From NCBI GenBank assembly GCA_046349775.1, contig JAXMBS010000012.1:1-64000 (forward strand): DNA of 64,000 nt, in the 5' to 3' direction. A program made the position numbers and the translations under genes. How positions within the stretch are numbered: position 1 is the stretch's first letter; every line of letters starts with the position of its first letter. The notes under the pieces are model-generated. The model was given only the letters and a program-made list of their open reading frames with translations. It had not been told where the DNA came from and did no database searches. This DNA comes from JAEUIG01 sp046349775 (lineage in GTDB: Bacteria; Planctomycetota; Planctomycetia; Planctomycetales; Planctomycetaceae). Below, one piece after another: positions 44,762 to 54,501 of this stretch.

Positions 44762-44898
44762 AACCGCGAATTTCGCGAAAGAAGCGAAAGGTCTTGGCAG
44801 CGGGACCGTTCTGTGGGCTGTAAGAGAACGAACCTTCCAGCCGACGTCGTCAGTCACTGCATTTCGTTCTTTTCGCCTCTTTCGCGGTTATCCTTTCT
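44762..44898. repeat. Nonad word element 9 (inverted arms)
   Basis: Left arm reads in 9-base words, ACCGCGAAT, TTCGCGAAA, GAAGCGAAA (about 44763-44789). The complement of the right arm (44866-44897) reads ACCGCGAAA, GAGGCGAAA, AGAACGAAA. The arms are inverted repeats around a ~75 base centre. The element fills the gap between the convergent giant gene and the cyclophilin gene. Confidence 0.8.
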
Positions 44899-44901
44899 GA
44901 A

Positions 44902-45439
44902 CTACTTCGGCTTCACGTTCACGCGGCCTTTCAGGATCTTGATTTCCTTGTTTCGACGGTCGCCCGCGCCGGTCGGGATGCCTTCGATCTTCTTCACGGT
45001 GGCGAGGGCTCTCTGCGTCGGCCGTCTTGCCGAAGGCCGTGTACTGGCGGTCCAAATGCGGCGCCCGGTCGAAGCAGATGAAGAACTGCGACCCGGCTGA
45101 GTTCGGATCGCTGGTCCGTGCCATCGACAGTACGCCGGCTTCGTGGATCTTCGAGTTGAACTCGGCCTTGATCGTGTAGCCGGGGCCGCCGGTGCCGGTC
45201 CCCTGCGGGCAGCCGGCCTGCATCATGAACCCAGGAATGACGCGATGGGAGACGATCCCGTCGTAATAGCCGATCTTCGTCAGACCGATGATGTTTTTGC
45301 AGTGTCCGGGGGCGACGTCCGGCCACAGGTCGAGGCGGATCGGTCCCTGGTTGGTCTCGAACTCAATCTGGTAGTTGTTCTTGGTGAAATCGACGTCACT
45401 GGCGGCCTTGTCGACTTCCGCTTTCCGATTGGCAGACAC
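44902..45439 (-). CDS. Peptidyl-prolyl cis-trans isomerase, cyclophilin type (frameshifted)
   Basis: About 178 residues from the GTG at 45439, with GAGGA seven bases upstream. Cyclophilin motifs: NIIGLTKIGYYDGIVSHRVI, PGFMMQAGCPQGTGTGGPGY, MARTSDPNSAGSQFFICF and LDRQYTAFGKT. It catalyses proline isomerisation and lacks a signal peptide, so it is cytoplasmic. Near 45010 the frame shifts; the restored end reads ATVKKIEGIPTGAGDRRNKE then KILKGRVNVKPK, a normal cyclophilin end. It is divergent from the M42 peptidase with a heptad element between them. Confidence 0.88.
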
Positions 45440-45477
45440 GGGTGGTTCCTCGTGGTGGGGAGTGAGTGTGTGGTGGT

Positions 45478-45610
45478 ATGGTAGGCAACTAGCAATCGGT
45501 GAACAATCAGTGGCTGCCGTGTTTAGTGGCTTGGTCGTTTGGTGTATGGTCGTCGGCGCCAGGGACCAAACAACCAAACACGAAACGACAAAACAACCAC
45601 ACTCCACATG
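45478..45610. repeat. Heptad word element 10 (inverted arms)
   Basis: G/T-rich words such as TTTAGTG, GCTTGGT, CGTTTGG, TGTATGG (about 45520-45550) and C/A-rich words such as GACCAAA, CAACCAA, ACACGAA, ACGACAA, AACAACC (about 45565-45600). It occupies nearly all of the space between the divergent cyclophilin and M42 peptidase starts, where the promoters should be. Confidence 0.72.
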
Positions 45611-45612
45611 TC

Positions 45613-46677
45613 ATGCTCGAACAGCTCCGCCGCCTCGCTGAATTGACCTGCCTCGACGCCCCTGTCGGCTTCGAGGAACCGGTCCTGGTGCCAGGCGTGG
45701 CCGCGGCCCTGAAGCCGCTGAAGTGCCGAAGTGATCGGTGACAAGCGCGGCAACGTCTACGGCCGGTTGCCGGGACGCGATCCCAACGCGCTGGTGATGG
45801 TCACGGCCCACGCCGACGAGATCGGCTTCATGGTGACTGCGGTCCGGGTCGGATGGCTTCAGGTTTACCAAGCCTTCGGCCACCCGACCGACATGGTCCT
45901 GCCGACAGCGGGTACGCGTGCCGGGCGCGCGAGCCACTGAAGGGGTCATCGGCGTGAAGCCCGGCCATATCCTCCTCGCCGGACGAGCGCGTCGCGCGCC
46001 GGCGGTCGAAGAAATGTACATCGACGTCGGTGCAACAAGCGCCGCTGAAGCCGCCAAATGGGGCATCGAGCCCGGCACGCCGGCGGTGTTCGTCGGTGAA
46101 CTGACGGCGACGAAAGACCCTGCGAAAGTGTTCGGCAAGTGCGTCGATAACCGCGCGGGCGTCCTGTGCGTCCTGGAATCCGCAGTGCGGTTGGCAGCGG
46201 ACCGTCCGGCGTGCAGCGTGGCGTTCGTGATCGTCGTTGAAGAGGAAGTCGGCCTGCGCGGTGCCGAAGTCGCCGCGCGGAGAATTCAGCCCGACGTCGT
46301 CCTGGCGATTGACACGGTCCCCTCGGGTGGCACCCCCGACCTTCCTCCCGCGCCCTCCCGACGATCGCCGGTCCTCCTGAAGGTCCGCGAAACCAAAGGG
46401 CCTCCACGCACGGTCCGCCGCGCCCTCGTCCGCGATACAGCAGCTGCGCGCGAATACCCGTGCAGTTGATCGTCGACACCGCCGGCATCACCGACGCGAC
46501 CAGTGCCCGCGCAAGGCCTGGGCGACGTGGCGGCGATGGTCCTGGGCCCTCGCGCCGGTACTGCACTCCGCCGTCGAGTTGTGCGACCTGAACGACGTGC
46601 AGGCCCTGATCGACCTGACTGTCGCGACCGTTCGGCGAATCACGGACCGCGCTCAACTGCAGCGTATTCGCTTGTGA
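45613..46677 (+). CDS. M42-family metallo-aminopeptidase (frameshifted)
   Basis: About 354 residues. Start ATG at 45613: MLEQLRRLAELTCLDAPVGF. Dinuclear metal site in order: MVTAHADEIGFMV (His and catalytic Asp), FGKCVDNRAGVLCVLE (bridging Asp), FVIVVEEEVGLRGAEVA (catalytic Glu and ligand Glu), LAIDTVPSGGTPD (Asp). The C-terminus reads IPVQLIVDTAGITDATSAR then NDVQALIDLTVATVRRITD. Family members are cytoplasmic tetrahedral aminopeptidases. Frame changes at about 45725, 45930, 46345, 46430 and 46555. The gene is otherwise complete. Confidence 0.85.
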
Positions 46678-46788
46678 TTCCAGAATGTTCCCGCACCTTC
46701 CTTGATCCTCACCGTCGTCAGTCTGGCCCCTCCTACCGCGTCGATACATCCTCGATTCGACCAGAGACGCCAGCCCGGGAGCGAGTTC

Positions 46789-48476
46789 ATGGCCGATGAC
46801 CGCAGTCGCGAACTGTTCAATAAAGCGGAAGCCGGTCCCCTCGGCAGCAATCCGCCCCTCGGCCCTGAAAAGAAGCCGATCGGCCGCCGCCGACCAAGGC
46901 GATCACCCCGATCCTGCTGAAGAAGCCTGACGGCCCCACGCCACCGGCCAAGGCCGGTTTCGCCGCTCGCCATCTGCCCGGGGGCCGACGAGCAGAAAGC
47001 CCTCGCCGTTAAAGTGCCGCAGCGGACGCCCGGCCGGCTCGCGTCGCTCGACGCCTACCGCGGATTCATCATGCCGATGCTGGCGGCCGGCGGATTCGGC
47101 ATTTCGCAGTTCGCGTCGATCGACGCTGCCAGCCCGGTCTGGCAGATCGTCAACCGCGACGTCTGGCAGCGGATTGGTCTACTCAATCATCCGGAGTGGC
47201 GGAGCAATTTCCTGCCGACGTTCCTCGAATCGGCCGCGGCCCCTGATCCGCCGCGGCCATCGGCGACCGGCGGTGATTCAGAGACGCCCGCTGCCGCCGT
47301 CGGTGATGCAGAGACACCCGCGGCCCCCGGCCGCAAACAGAGTTGCTGAATTTCGGCGTGTCTTTCTGGGATCTGATCCAGCCCGCCTTCATGTTCATGG
47401 TGGGCGTCGCCATGCCCCTGTCGAACGCGCGGCGGTGGTCCGAAGGGCAGTCTTCGGCCGGCGGCTGGGCCACGCCTTCTGGCGGGCCATCGCGCTCACG
47501 TTGCTGGGCGTGTTCCCCGTACTGCAGGGGAGCCAGCGGACCAACTGGATCTTCCCCAACGTACCGGGCGTAGATCGGCCTGGGTTACTTTTTCGCGTAT
47601 CTGCCGTTGCCGCTGCGCTCGTGGGTGCAGATCGGCGCGCTGGTCGTGATTCTCGGCGGTTACTGGGGGCTGTTCAAAATGGAGCCGCCGCCGCCGGCTG
47701 ATTACGACTACGCCAAAGTCAATGCCAGTGCCGAGCGGGGCGAGATATACGAAGGAAAATTCGCTCCCTGGTCGAAGAACGCGAACTTCGCTCACAATTT
47801 CGATCTGCGGTTCCTCAACATGCTGCGGACGCTGTCCCCGGATGATATGAAGAAGCACAAGATTCCGATGGATGCGACGAGTTGGGCGCCCGAGCCGGTG
47901 CGGAAAATATTTTTCCAGAACAGTGAACCATTCCCGTTCAACGGCGGCGGATACCAGACGCTGAACTTCATCCCGTCGATCGGCACCACGCTGCTGGGCA
48001 TTTTGTGCGGGCAATTGCTGCTGTCGTCCGCCGGCAAAGGCCGCAAGCTGCTGCTGCTGCTCGGAGGAGGAGCAATCTGCCTGGCACTCGGGCTCGTCGC
48101 CGGCGAGTACGCCTGCCCGATCGTCAAACGCATCTGGACGCCGTCGTGGGTGCTGTTCAGCGGCGGTTACGTGATCTGGATGCTGGCGCTGTTCTACTTC
48201 CTGTTCGACGTGCTGCCACTGAAGGTGCTGGCATTTCCGCTGGCGGTGCTGGGAACAAACTCACTCGCCGTCTACCTGATGGGCGAGATGCTCCGCGGCT
48301 GGACGCGGGAGAAGGTCGTGAAGATTCACTTCACCGGCCTGCTGGAGACGATCTTCGGCCCCGAGCGATTGCAGGACAACATGTTCGGCCCGATTATCTT
48401 CGCGACGGCGACAGTGCTGGTGTTCTGGGTGGTGGCGCTGTGGATGTACCAGCGGAAGATTTTTGTGAGGCTTTGA
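46789..48476 (+). CDS. DUF5009/heparan-acetyltransferase-like membrane protein (frameshifted)
   Basis: About 560 residues. ATG at 46789 (MADDRSRELFNKAEAGPLG), a disordered Pro-rich stretch, then the domain start LASLDAYRGFIMPMLAAGGF, SFWDLIQPAFMFMVGVAMPL (the FM-V-G-A-P motif of DUF5009), HAFWRAIALTLLGVFPVLQ, and several helices to LFYFLFDVLPLKVLAFPLAV and TNSLAVYLMGEML. DUF5009 belongs with the HGSNAT/YeiB acyltransferase group; sugar acylation is possible but untested. Frame changes lie between 46890 and 47600, with the second half intact. A central insertion rich in Ala/Pro/Thr (about 47240-47335) is odd. Confidence 0.8.
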
Positions 48477-48537
48477 GCGAGGGAACAGGGACTGGCGAAT
48501 AGTCGAGTAGGGCCGGCTGTGCCGGGCCGCAAATGAT

Positions 48538-49239
48538 TTACTTCCAGAACGACAACCACGGAGCTCGCTCGAATTCTTCGGCGGTCAGTTTCTCATCGGG
48601 GGAGTCTTCATCAAGTCGACTCCCGAAGAACCGCCGGGAGAGCGCGAAAACAAAGTTCTCGCCGACCTGGTCGTCCACGTATTCGTCTGCTTCGCCGCGT
48701 GGATCGCGAAGAATGAAAACCCGTTTGCCGTCTCGGATGATTGATTGCGCGAACAGTGGTTCTTCCTCGGGAAGCATCGTGCCCTCGTCGACAAAGACTC
48801 CGTAATCCAAGTCACCAATGCGGGCACGTATGAGTTGTCGCTTCTCATAAACGGCATAGCCGAACTGGTTGACGGCACTGTGCAGGATCAGGCACAGAAT
48901 CCGGGCAGCAGGAAATGCGTTCAGCAGGCGAGCAGTTTGTTTTGATCCCGGATCAAAGTACTCCCCGACGCTCAGGAGGGGATGACCGCCCCTGGGGTGT
49001 TGGAAGAGCTTGGCCGGATCAACGGGAAATGAGATCACAGCCCCGTGCTCATAAGCACCAATACAGAGCCGCTTGGGATAAACCATGAAGCAGTTGTGCT
49101 GCTGCACAACTGGCCTGACCCGCCCCAGCCCGAGTTGTCGCGCGAGTTCAATTGCGCGCTTGGTGTCGTGCAGCGGCTCCGGCTCGAGACGGCCGTCCTC
49201 GCGATTCGTGATGAGGATGCAGTTTGCTTTCCATCCCAT
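48538..49239 (-). CDS. Conserved protein of unknown function
   Basis: 233 residues from the ATG at 49239, 15 bases after the stop of the zinc-ribbon gene. It reads MGWKANCILITNREDGRLE then HDTKRAIELARQLGLG, CFMVYPKRLCIGAYEHGAVI, and a C-terminal EDSPDEKLTAEEFERAPW. No signal peptide or helices spanning a membrane. The text looks like a small cytoplasmic alpha/beta protein; no family recognised. The tight spacing suggests it is translated from the rpoD/zinc-ribbon transcript. Confidence 0.7.
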   Translation of the reverse strand: MGWKANCILITNREDGRLEPEPLHDTKRAIELARQLGLGRVRPVVQQHNCFMVYPKRLCIGAYEHGAVISFPVDPAKLFQHPRGGHPLLSVGEYFDPGSKQTARLLNAFPAARILCLILHSAVNQFGYAVYEKRQLIRARIGDLDYGVFVDEGTMLPEEEPLFAQSIIRDGKRVFILRDPRGEADEYVDDQVGENFVFALSRRFFGSRLDEDSPDEKLTAEEFERAPWLSFWK

Positions 49240-49253
49240 AAAGTTTGGCCCGC

Positions 49254-49958
49254 TCACTCCGGCGGCTTGTACAGCATCCGCCCGCACGCGCTGCAGAAGA
49301 TCACGTTCCCGGCGTTGAGCCGCACCTTGTTCTGCGGCGTCACCTGCACCCGGCAATTGCCACAGATACCGCTTTCGCACGGCGCCATCGCCTCCGCGCC
49401 GTGGGCGTCGACCAGCCGGCGGTATTTCTCCGCCAGGTCGCCCGTCAGGCCGGACTCGGACTGCTTGATCTCCCCGCCCAGCGCCTCCGCCCGTGATTTC
49501 AGTCCCACGGAGTCCGCCACGAACTGGTCGGAAAACCGCTTGAGCTCGTCCTTCGCCTTCACGACCTTCTGCTCGGACTCCTTGATCTGCGCCTGGGCCT
49601 GATCAATCGAGTCCAGCAGTTCGAGAATTTCGTCCTGGAGGACGCTGTTGGCGACGGTGTCCGCCTCGATCTGCCCTTTGATGATGTCGAATTCGCGATT
49701 GCTGCTGCACGCGTTCAGCTTGCCGCGCAGGTCGTTGATCTTGGTCTCGTTGGTCTTGAGGTCGAGCGACTTGCGGTCATTGGACATCCGCTGCGTCTTG
49801 AGGTGCTCGCGCCGGGTGGCGACCTCGGCTTCGGCGGTCACGACGAGTTGTTCGCGGGCCTTGATCTGCCGCGGGCCGCGCGTGAGCTGTTCCTGGACCT
49901 CTTGCATCGCCAGATGCAGCCGATGCAGTTCAGCAAGATTCATCCCGGTGGATGACAT
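49254..49958 (-). CDS. Zinc-ribbon coiled-coil protein (C4-type, CT398/FlgZ-like)
   Basis: 234 residues from the ATG at 49958, with AGGAG six bases upstream. A long alpha-helical hairpin (about 8-180) is followed by CESGICGNCRVQVTPQ and VIFCSACGRMLY, a C4 zinc ribbon at about 194-228. COG1579-type proteins of this plan bind RNA polymerase sigma factors or nucleic acids in some bacteria. It lies downstream of rpoD on the same strand, which is common for the family, but a terminator separates them. Confidence 0.9.
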   Translation of the reverse strand: MSSTGMNLAELHRLHLAMQEVQEQLTRGPRQIKAREQLVVTAEAEVATRREHLKTQRMSNDRKSLDLKTNETKINDLRGKLNACSSNREFDIIKGQIEADTVANSVLQDEILELLDSIDQAQAQIKESEQKVVKAKDELKRFSDQFVADSVGLKSRAEALGGEIKQSESGLTGDLAEKYRRLVDAHGAEAMAPCESGICGNCRVQVTPQNKVRLNAGNVIFCSACGRMLYKPPE

Positions 49959-49984
49959 TTCAGACTCCTGTTTGTTTTGCTGCC

Positions 49985-50150
49985 AAAGAATGGAACGCGG
50001 ATGTACGCGGATTCCTTGGATTTTCGCAGATTAATGGAGACCAAAGACGTGGCACGAACACGTGCGAGCCGCGGGCATATCCGATGGCCGAACTCGATCC
50101 GTCCAATCTCCTTTCATCCGCGATCATCCGCGTTCCATTCGTCTGCTCAT
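49985..50150. repeat. Nonad word element 11 (inverted arms)
   Basis: Left arm AATGGAACGCGGATGTACG and on (49988-50015) and right arm CATCCGCGATCATCCGCGTT to CATTC (about 50118-50145). They are inverted repeats that match at about 20 of 24 positions, with a ~100 base centre. It lies between the rpoD terminator and the zinc-ribbon gene. Confidence 0.82.
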
Positions 50151-50163
50151 CGATGTGTGCGCG

Positions 50164-50192
50164 TAAAAAAAGCCGGTCCCGCAGGACCGGCG
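50164..50192 (-). terminator. Terminator of the dnaG-rpoD transcript
   Basis: On the minus strand: GCCGGTCC (complement of 50184-50191) pairs with GGACCGGC (complement of 50172-50179) over four bases, then seven T (50165-50171). It starts 21 bases after the rpoD stop. Confidence 0.92.
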
Positions 50193-50212
50193 TGTGCGTG
50201 CGAGGCGAACGC

Positions 50213-51870
50213 TCAGCTCCCGGCGCCTGCCGTGAGCCGCTCCAGGAAGCCCTTGAGCTGCTTGCTGCGCACCGGATGCTGCAGCTTGCGGACGGCCTTG
50301 GCTTCGATCTGACGAACGCGTTCACGCGTCACCTTGAAAATCCGCCCGACTTCCTCGAGCGTGTAAGTATACCCGTCGCCGAGCCCATACCGCAGCTTGA
50401 TAATTTCCCGCTCGCGGTACGTCAGCGTCTTCAGCACCTGGTCGATCTTGTCCTTGAGCATCTCCTGCGTTGCGGACGTGACCGGGTTGTCGGTGCTGGC
50501 ATCCTCGATGAATTCGCCGAAGAAGCTATCGTCGCCTTCGCCGACCGGACGGTCCAAGCTTACCGGGTGGCGGGAGATTTTCAACACCCGCCCAAGCCAT
50601 CGAGCGTGACACCTGACGCTTCCGCCAGTTCATCGACCGTCGGCTCGCGACCCAGCTCCTGCACCAGCCGCTTGCCGACGCGCGCAGCTTGGACATCGTC
50701 CTCGATCATGTGCACCGGGATGCGGATTTCGTCCGCGCCTGGTCGGCGATCGCGCGGGTGATCGCCTGCCGGATCCACCACGTGGCGTACGTTGAGAACT
50801 TGTAGCCGCGGCGATACTCGTACTTGTCGACCGCCCGCATCAGGCCGGTGTTCCCTTCCTGGATCAGGTCTAGGGAACGACAGCCCGCGATTGCGGTACT
50901 TCTTGGCGATCGACACGACGAGCCGCAGGTTGCCGCCGGAGAGATCGCGCATCGACTGCTCGTAAGCGGCGTAGCGTTCGCGGATGCGGCGGACCCGCTC
51001 GGCGAGGCTGCGCGGCGTTTCGAGCGTCAACATCATCAGATCATGCAACTCCTGCTGGAGGTTGGCGCGCTCCTCCTTATCACCGCGGTGTCGCTGCAAG
51101 TGGCGGATGCGCCGCTCCAATTCGTGCATGCGATAGGCGATCTGCTCCAGCGCTTCATCGGCGGTTGCAGCCGCTGCGTACGGAGGCTCATTTCCTCGAG
51201 CAGCGTGGCCAGCTTCTGCCCCGGCGGCGGCGGAGAGTCTCCTACGCGGAGTCGCGTCCTTCTTGGGCAGGTCCTCGTCGATCGTCTTGAGGAAGTCGGC
51301 CTTGTTCAGCGAGAGGAGGTGTTCGGCCGTCTTGAGGTTATGGGGCATCCGTCCGAGAATCTGCTCTTTCTCGAGCCCCTCGGTCAGCGACACCTTGATC
51401 GTGCGGTCAAACGGCAGTTCTCCGGAATTGACCTGCTGCAACAGGTCCAGCGATGCGCGGGCAGCGAAGTCGCTCTGCAACAGTTGCCGGCGGAACCGGC
51501 GGCGCGTGACTTCGATCGTCTTGGCGAGGGCGATTTCCTGCTCGCGCGTGAGCAGGGGGATTTCGCCCATCTGGGTGAGATAGATGCGGATCGGATCGTC
51601 AATTCGCCGTGTCGCCTCGGCCTCGGACAGCGCTTTCGGCTTGGAAACGCGCGGCTGGCGGCGTTTGCCGCTGGTGTCGACAGCGGGCGCCGGCTTGTTT
51701 TCGTTCCGCAGCTCGAGCCCGACCTCTTCGAGGCACTCGAGCAGCTTATCGAGCTTTTCCGGGCTGACCGCCTCGTCAGGAAGGTAGTCGTTCACCTGCG
51801 TGAACGTGAGGTAGCCCTGCTTCTGGCCCAGCTCGATCAGGACCTTCAGTTGTTCGTCAAGTTGATGCAC
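50213..51870 (-). CDS. rpoD: Primary sigma factor RpoD (frameshifted)
   Basis: About 552 residues from the GTG at 51870. Region 1.1 opens LKVLIELGQKQGYLTFTQVN; region 1.2 has DPIRIYLTQMGEIPLLTREQ; region 2 restores to NLRLVVSIAKKYRNRGLSFL, DLIQEGNTGLMRAVDKYEYR and FSTYATWWIRQAITRAIADQ; region 3 has IRIPVHMIEDDVQ; region 4 has LTYREREIIKLRYGLGDGYT and VTRERVRQIEAKAVRKLQHP. It directs RNA polymerase to housekeeping promoters and is essential. Indels: one extra C at about 50873, two extra A near 50730, one change near 50595. These must be sequence errors. It follows dnaG, the classic macromolecular synthesis order. Confidence 0.93.
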
Positions 51871-51893
51871 GACAGGTGTCCTCTGGGAGGGCA

Positions 51894-51985
51894 GGATTCA
51901 GGATTCAGGATTCGGGATCGAGGGCACGACCATCGGCGTGCACCCGCTCCACTTGGCCCTGGCCCCTAACCCCTCACCCCTTTCG
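51894..51985. repeat. Heptad word element 12 between dnaG and rpoD
   Basis: Two GGATTCA words and one GGATTCG (51894-51914), then a centre, then C-rich words of the GGCCCCTAACCCCTC type (about 51954-51982) that belong to the other heptad class. A mixed element in the 95 bases between dnaG and rpoD. Confidence 0.65.
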
Positions 51986-53855
51986 TTGTGGCTCGTCTTT
52001 GATGAAACTGCGTCAACTGCCGAAGCTTCGCTTCGGCAGCCTCATCGATACGATGCGCTCCGTCGCCCTGTGCGGACAGCTCCACGGCAATCCGCCCTTG
52101 CGACTGCTCTTCGCGGCGCCACGCCAATTGGTCGATCGACCGCCGCAGAAACAGAGGACAGCCGTCGGTCCCCGCGGTGCTTTCGCGGAGCCGGGATCCC
52201 ACGTCTTTCTCTCGCGCCTGCTCGTCGATCCACACGGCGAGACGCTTCAACTCTCCATTCTCCGTCGCGCTGAGTATGCGCTCGAAGGACGGACTGTTGG
52301 ATTCACTGGTCAGTTCAAAGCACAGCCGCAGCAATTCCTTCAGCCGCGGGTGGCAAATGTCGTCGAGTGCGACGCCGGCCTTCGCAAACGCAGCGTGCTC
52401 CGGCGCGGTGAACAGAATCTCAAGCAGATTGCATTCGAGCTTGTCGTCGAGCGACATCGGTCCCCGCACCAGTCGATCGACGTCTGGATCCGTGGTGCGC
52501 TCGGGACCGGGCGTGCGTCGCGCGCCGGCCGACTTGTCACGGATCGCCTGCAACCGTTCGCGGACCTGGTGTTCGGCGAATCGCAGACGCGACGACAATT
52601 GCCCGATCAGCGCACCCGAACGGATGCTGTCGTTGATGTTGGGCGCGGCGGCCAATAGCGTCAGCATTTCGTCCAGCACACGTTGCCGCTGATCGAGCGT
52701 GTCGAGCTTGTGCCGCTCGCGGGCCACGGCGAATTTGTACTCCCAGACCTCGGGCGCTGCGGCCGCCAGTTCGCGGAATTTTTCGATCGAATGCTCCGCC
52801 AGGAATTCCGGCGGGTCCTGATTGTTGGGCAGCGTCAAAATCCGCAGGTCGACTTCCTGGGCCAGGAACCGGGCCAGCGCCTTGTCGGCCGCGTCGCGGC
52901 CGGCTTTGTCGCCGTCATACACGAGCACCACGTTGCGGGCGAAGCGCTTGATCGTGGTCACGTGGTCGTCAGTCAGTGCCGTGCCGCAGGTGGCGACGAC
53001 GTTCTCGATTCCGGCCTGATGCAGGGCGATGCAGTCGGTATAGCCCTCGGTCACGATGGCCGTGTTCGCCTTCTTGATTGCTTCGCGGGCGAAATTCAGT
53101 CCGAACAACACGCGGCTCTTGTGGTAAACCGCGCTCTCGGAACCGTTCCAGTACTTGCCGCCGCTGGCGTCGTCGCCGGGCAGCACCCGGCCGCCAAAGC
53201 TGACGGGTTGCCCCCGTTCATTAAAGATCGGGAACAGGACACGACCCCTGAAGAAGTCCCCGTAGCCGCCGTTGCGCTGTTCCGTGACCAGTCGTGCCGC
53301 CGACAGCACCTGCGGCGAGAACCTTCCGCGAGCCCGGTTCAGCAGCCAGTCCCAACTGTTCGGGCTGAATCCCAGCTTGAACTTGCGGATCGTTGCGTCC
53401 GAAAACCCGCGCGACTCACGCACATAATTGCGGGCCGTTTCGGCGAACGGGGCTTCCAGCAGCGTGCGATGGAATTCTCCCAGGGCCCACTGCAGCGCAT
53501 CGTACAGCGAGGTCTTGCCGTCGGCAGGTGCATCGCTGCCGCTGCGACGGTGGCGGGGAATTTCGACATTCGCCCGCCGGGCCAGGATTTCGAGTGCTTC
53601 CCGAAACTCGACCCGTTCCTGCTCCATCACCCAGGTAAAGCAATCGCCGCCGCTGTTGCAGGCCCAGCAGCGATAAGTCTGGCGATCGGGGTACACGCGC
53701 AGAGACGGATCGTGGTCTTCGTGGAACGGACAGAGTCCGACGAACTCGCGGCCGCCGCCGCGGCTGGCAAGCGTAATGGATTCGCCGACCAGCGCCACCA
53801 GGTCGGTGCGGGTGCGCACGGTCTCTTTGAACTCGTTCGACAGCTGGTCCGGCAC
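51966..53855 (-). CDS. dnaG: DNA primase
   Basis: 629 residues from the GTG at 53855, intact. N-terminal CHC2 zinc domain: CPFHEDHDPS and YRCWACNSGGD (three Cys and one His). RNA-polymerase domain with TOPRIM motifs: AIVTEGYTDCIALHQAG (Glu) and VVLVYDGDKAGRDAA (DxD), preceded by FPIFNERGQPVSFGGR. The C-terminal helicase-binding part (from about 430) is divergent, with an Arg/Pro linker RDKSAGARRTPGPERTTDPD. It makes RNA primers for replication with DnaB. The last codons lie within a heptad word element (GVRG end), so the C-terminus may vary in related strains. Confidence 0.95.
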   Translation of the reverse strand: MPDQLSNEFKETVRTRTDLVALVGESITLASRGGGREFVGLCPFHEDHDPSLRVYPDRQTYRCWACNSGGDCFTWVMEQERVEFREALEILARRANVEIPRHRRSGSDAPADGKTSLYDALQWALGEFHRTLLEAPFAETARNYVRESRGFSDATIRKFKLGFSPNSWDWLLNRARGRFSPQVLSAARLVTEQRNGGYGDFFRGRVLFPIFNERGQPVSFGGRVLPGDDASGGKYWNGSESAVYHKSRVLFGLNFAREAIKKANTAIVTEGYTDCIALHQAGIENVVATCGTALTDDHVTTIKRFARNVVLVYDGDKAGRDAADKALARFLAQEVDLRILTLPNNQDPPEFLAEHSIEKFRELAAAAPEVWEYKFAVARERHKLDTLDQRQRVLDEMLTLLAAAPNINDSIRSGALIGQLSSRLRFAEHQVRERLQAIRDKSAGARRTPGPERTTDPDVDRLVRGPMSLDDKLECNLLEILFTAPEHAAFAKAGVALDDICHPRLKELLRLCFELTSESNSPSFERILSATENGELKRLAVWIDEQAREKDVGSRLRESTAGTDGCPLFLRRSIDQLAWRREEQSQGRIAVELSAQGDGAHRIDEAAEAKLRQLTQFHQRRATTKGVRG

Positions 53856-54501
53856 GTCCGCTCCCGCTCCCGAAGGCTCAGCGTTCTCTGCAGACCGAGT
53901 CCTGGCGGACCCGCAACGTCCGCAGAACCGGCCGTATCAGACGCAACGATGCGACTTGCCTGGTTGGCACGTCGCACCGACCGATCATCAAGTCACCGGC
54001 AGGCTTGGTTTGCCGGGCCGCCCACATCCAGCGGCTGAAGCGAAGCGCTCTGCGCCACCACGCAATTCTACTTGACGGGCGACAACGGTCAAGAAAACCG
54101 GGGGCATCGCCAGCCAACCGGCGGATGGCGCAAGTGCACAATCCACCGAAACTTGCTGCCTTGCGCGGGCGGAAGAGGTTTACTCGTTGACAAGGAGAAC
54201 CGCTGCCGCACAGTCGACGCAACCGTCACGATGGTTGATGGCGGACTGTCGGTCGCCGACGGCGAAAGGGCACAATCAGCAGTTTTGCGCCGGTCGCCGG
54301 TTGCCCTTGCGACGGTGCTAGTCCGGCTTTTACGATGCGGCCGGTGTTACTGGAATCGATGCTGTTCCGGCCCGCATCGCAGTGCGGGGGGCCGCCGGCT
54401 GAACTTGGGCGCTCATTCAGGCCGCGCCACACGATCGCCGCAGACGAACAGGCTCAGTCGGCACCGCTGCGCTCGTCGATCGTCACACAGGAGTTGTTGC
54501 C
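53856..54501. other. Intergenic region, 646 bases, between dnaG and a phosphofructokinase
   Basis: Divergent promoter region. Frames open on the plus strand, but their translations are Arg/Cys/Ser-rich with no domain, so I call no gene. AGGAG at 54488-54492 is the ribosome site of the next gene. No repeat element seen. Confidence 0.45.

Noticed and set aside
50213..51870. rpoD as a pseudogene
   Set aside because: All conserved regions are present with three local indels, in the essential dnaG-rpoD context; errors are far more likely.
53856..54501. A gene in the dnaG-phosphofructokinase gap
   Set aside because: Open frames have no start site with a ribosome sequence and composition unlike neighbours; nothing protein-like was recognised.
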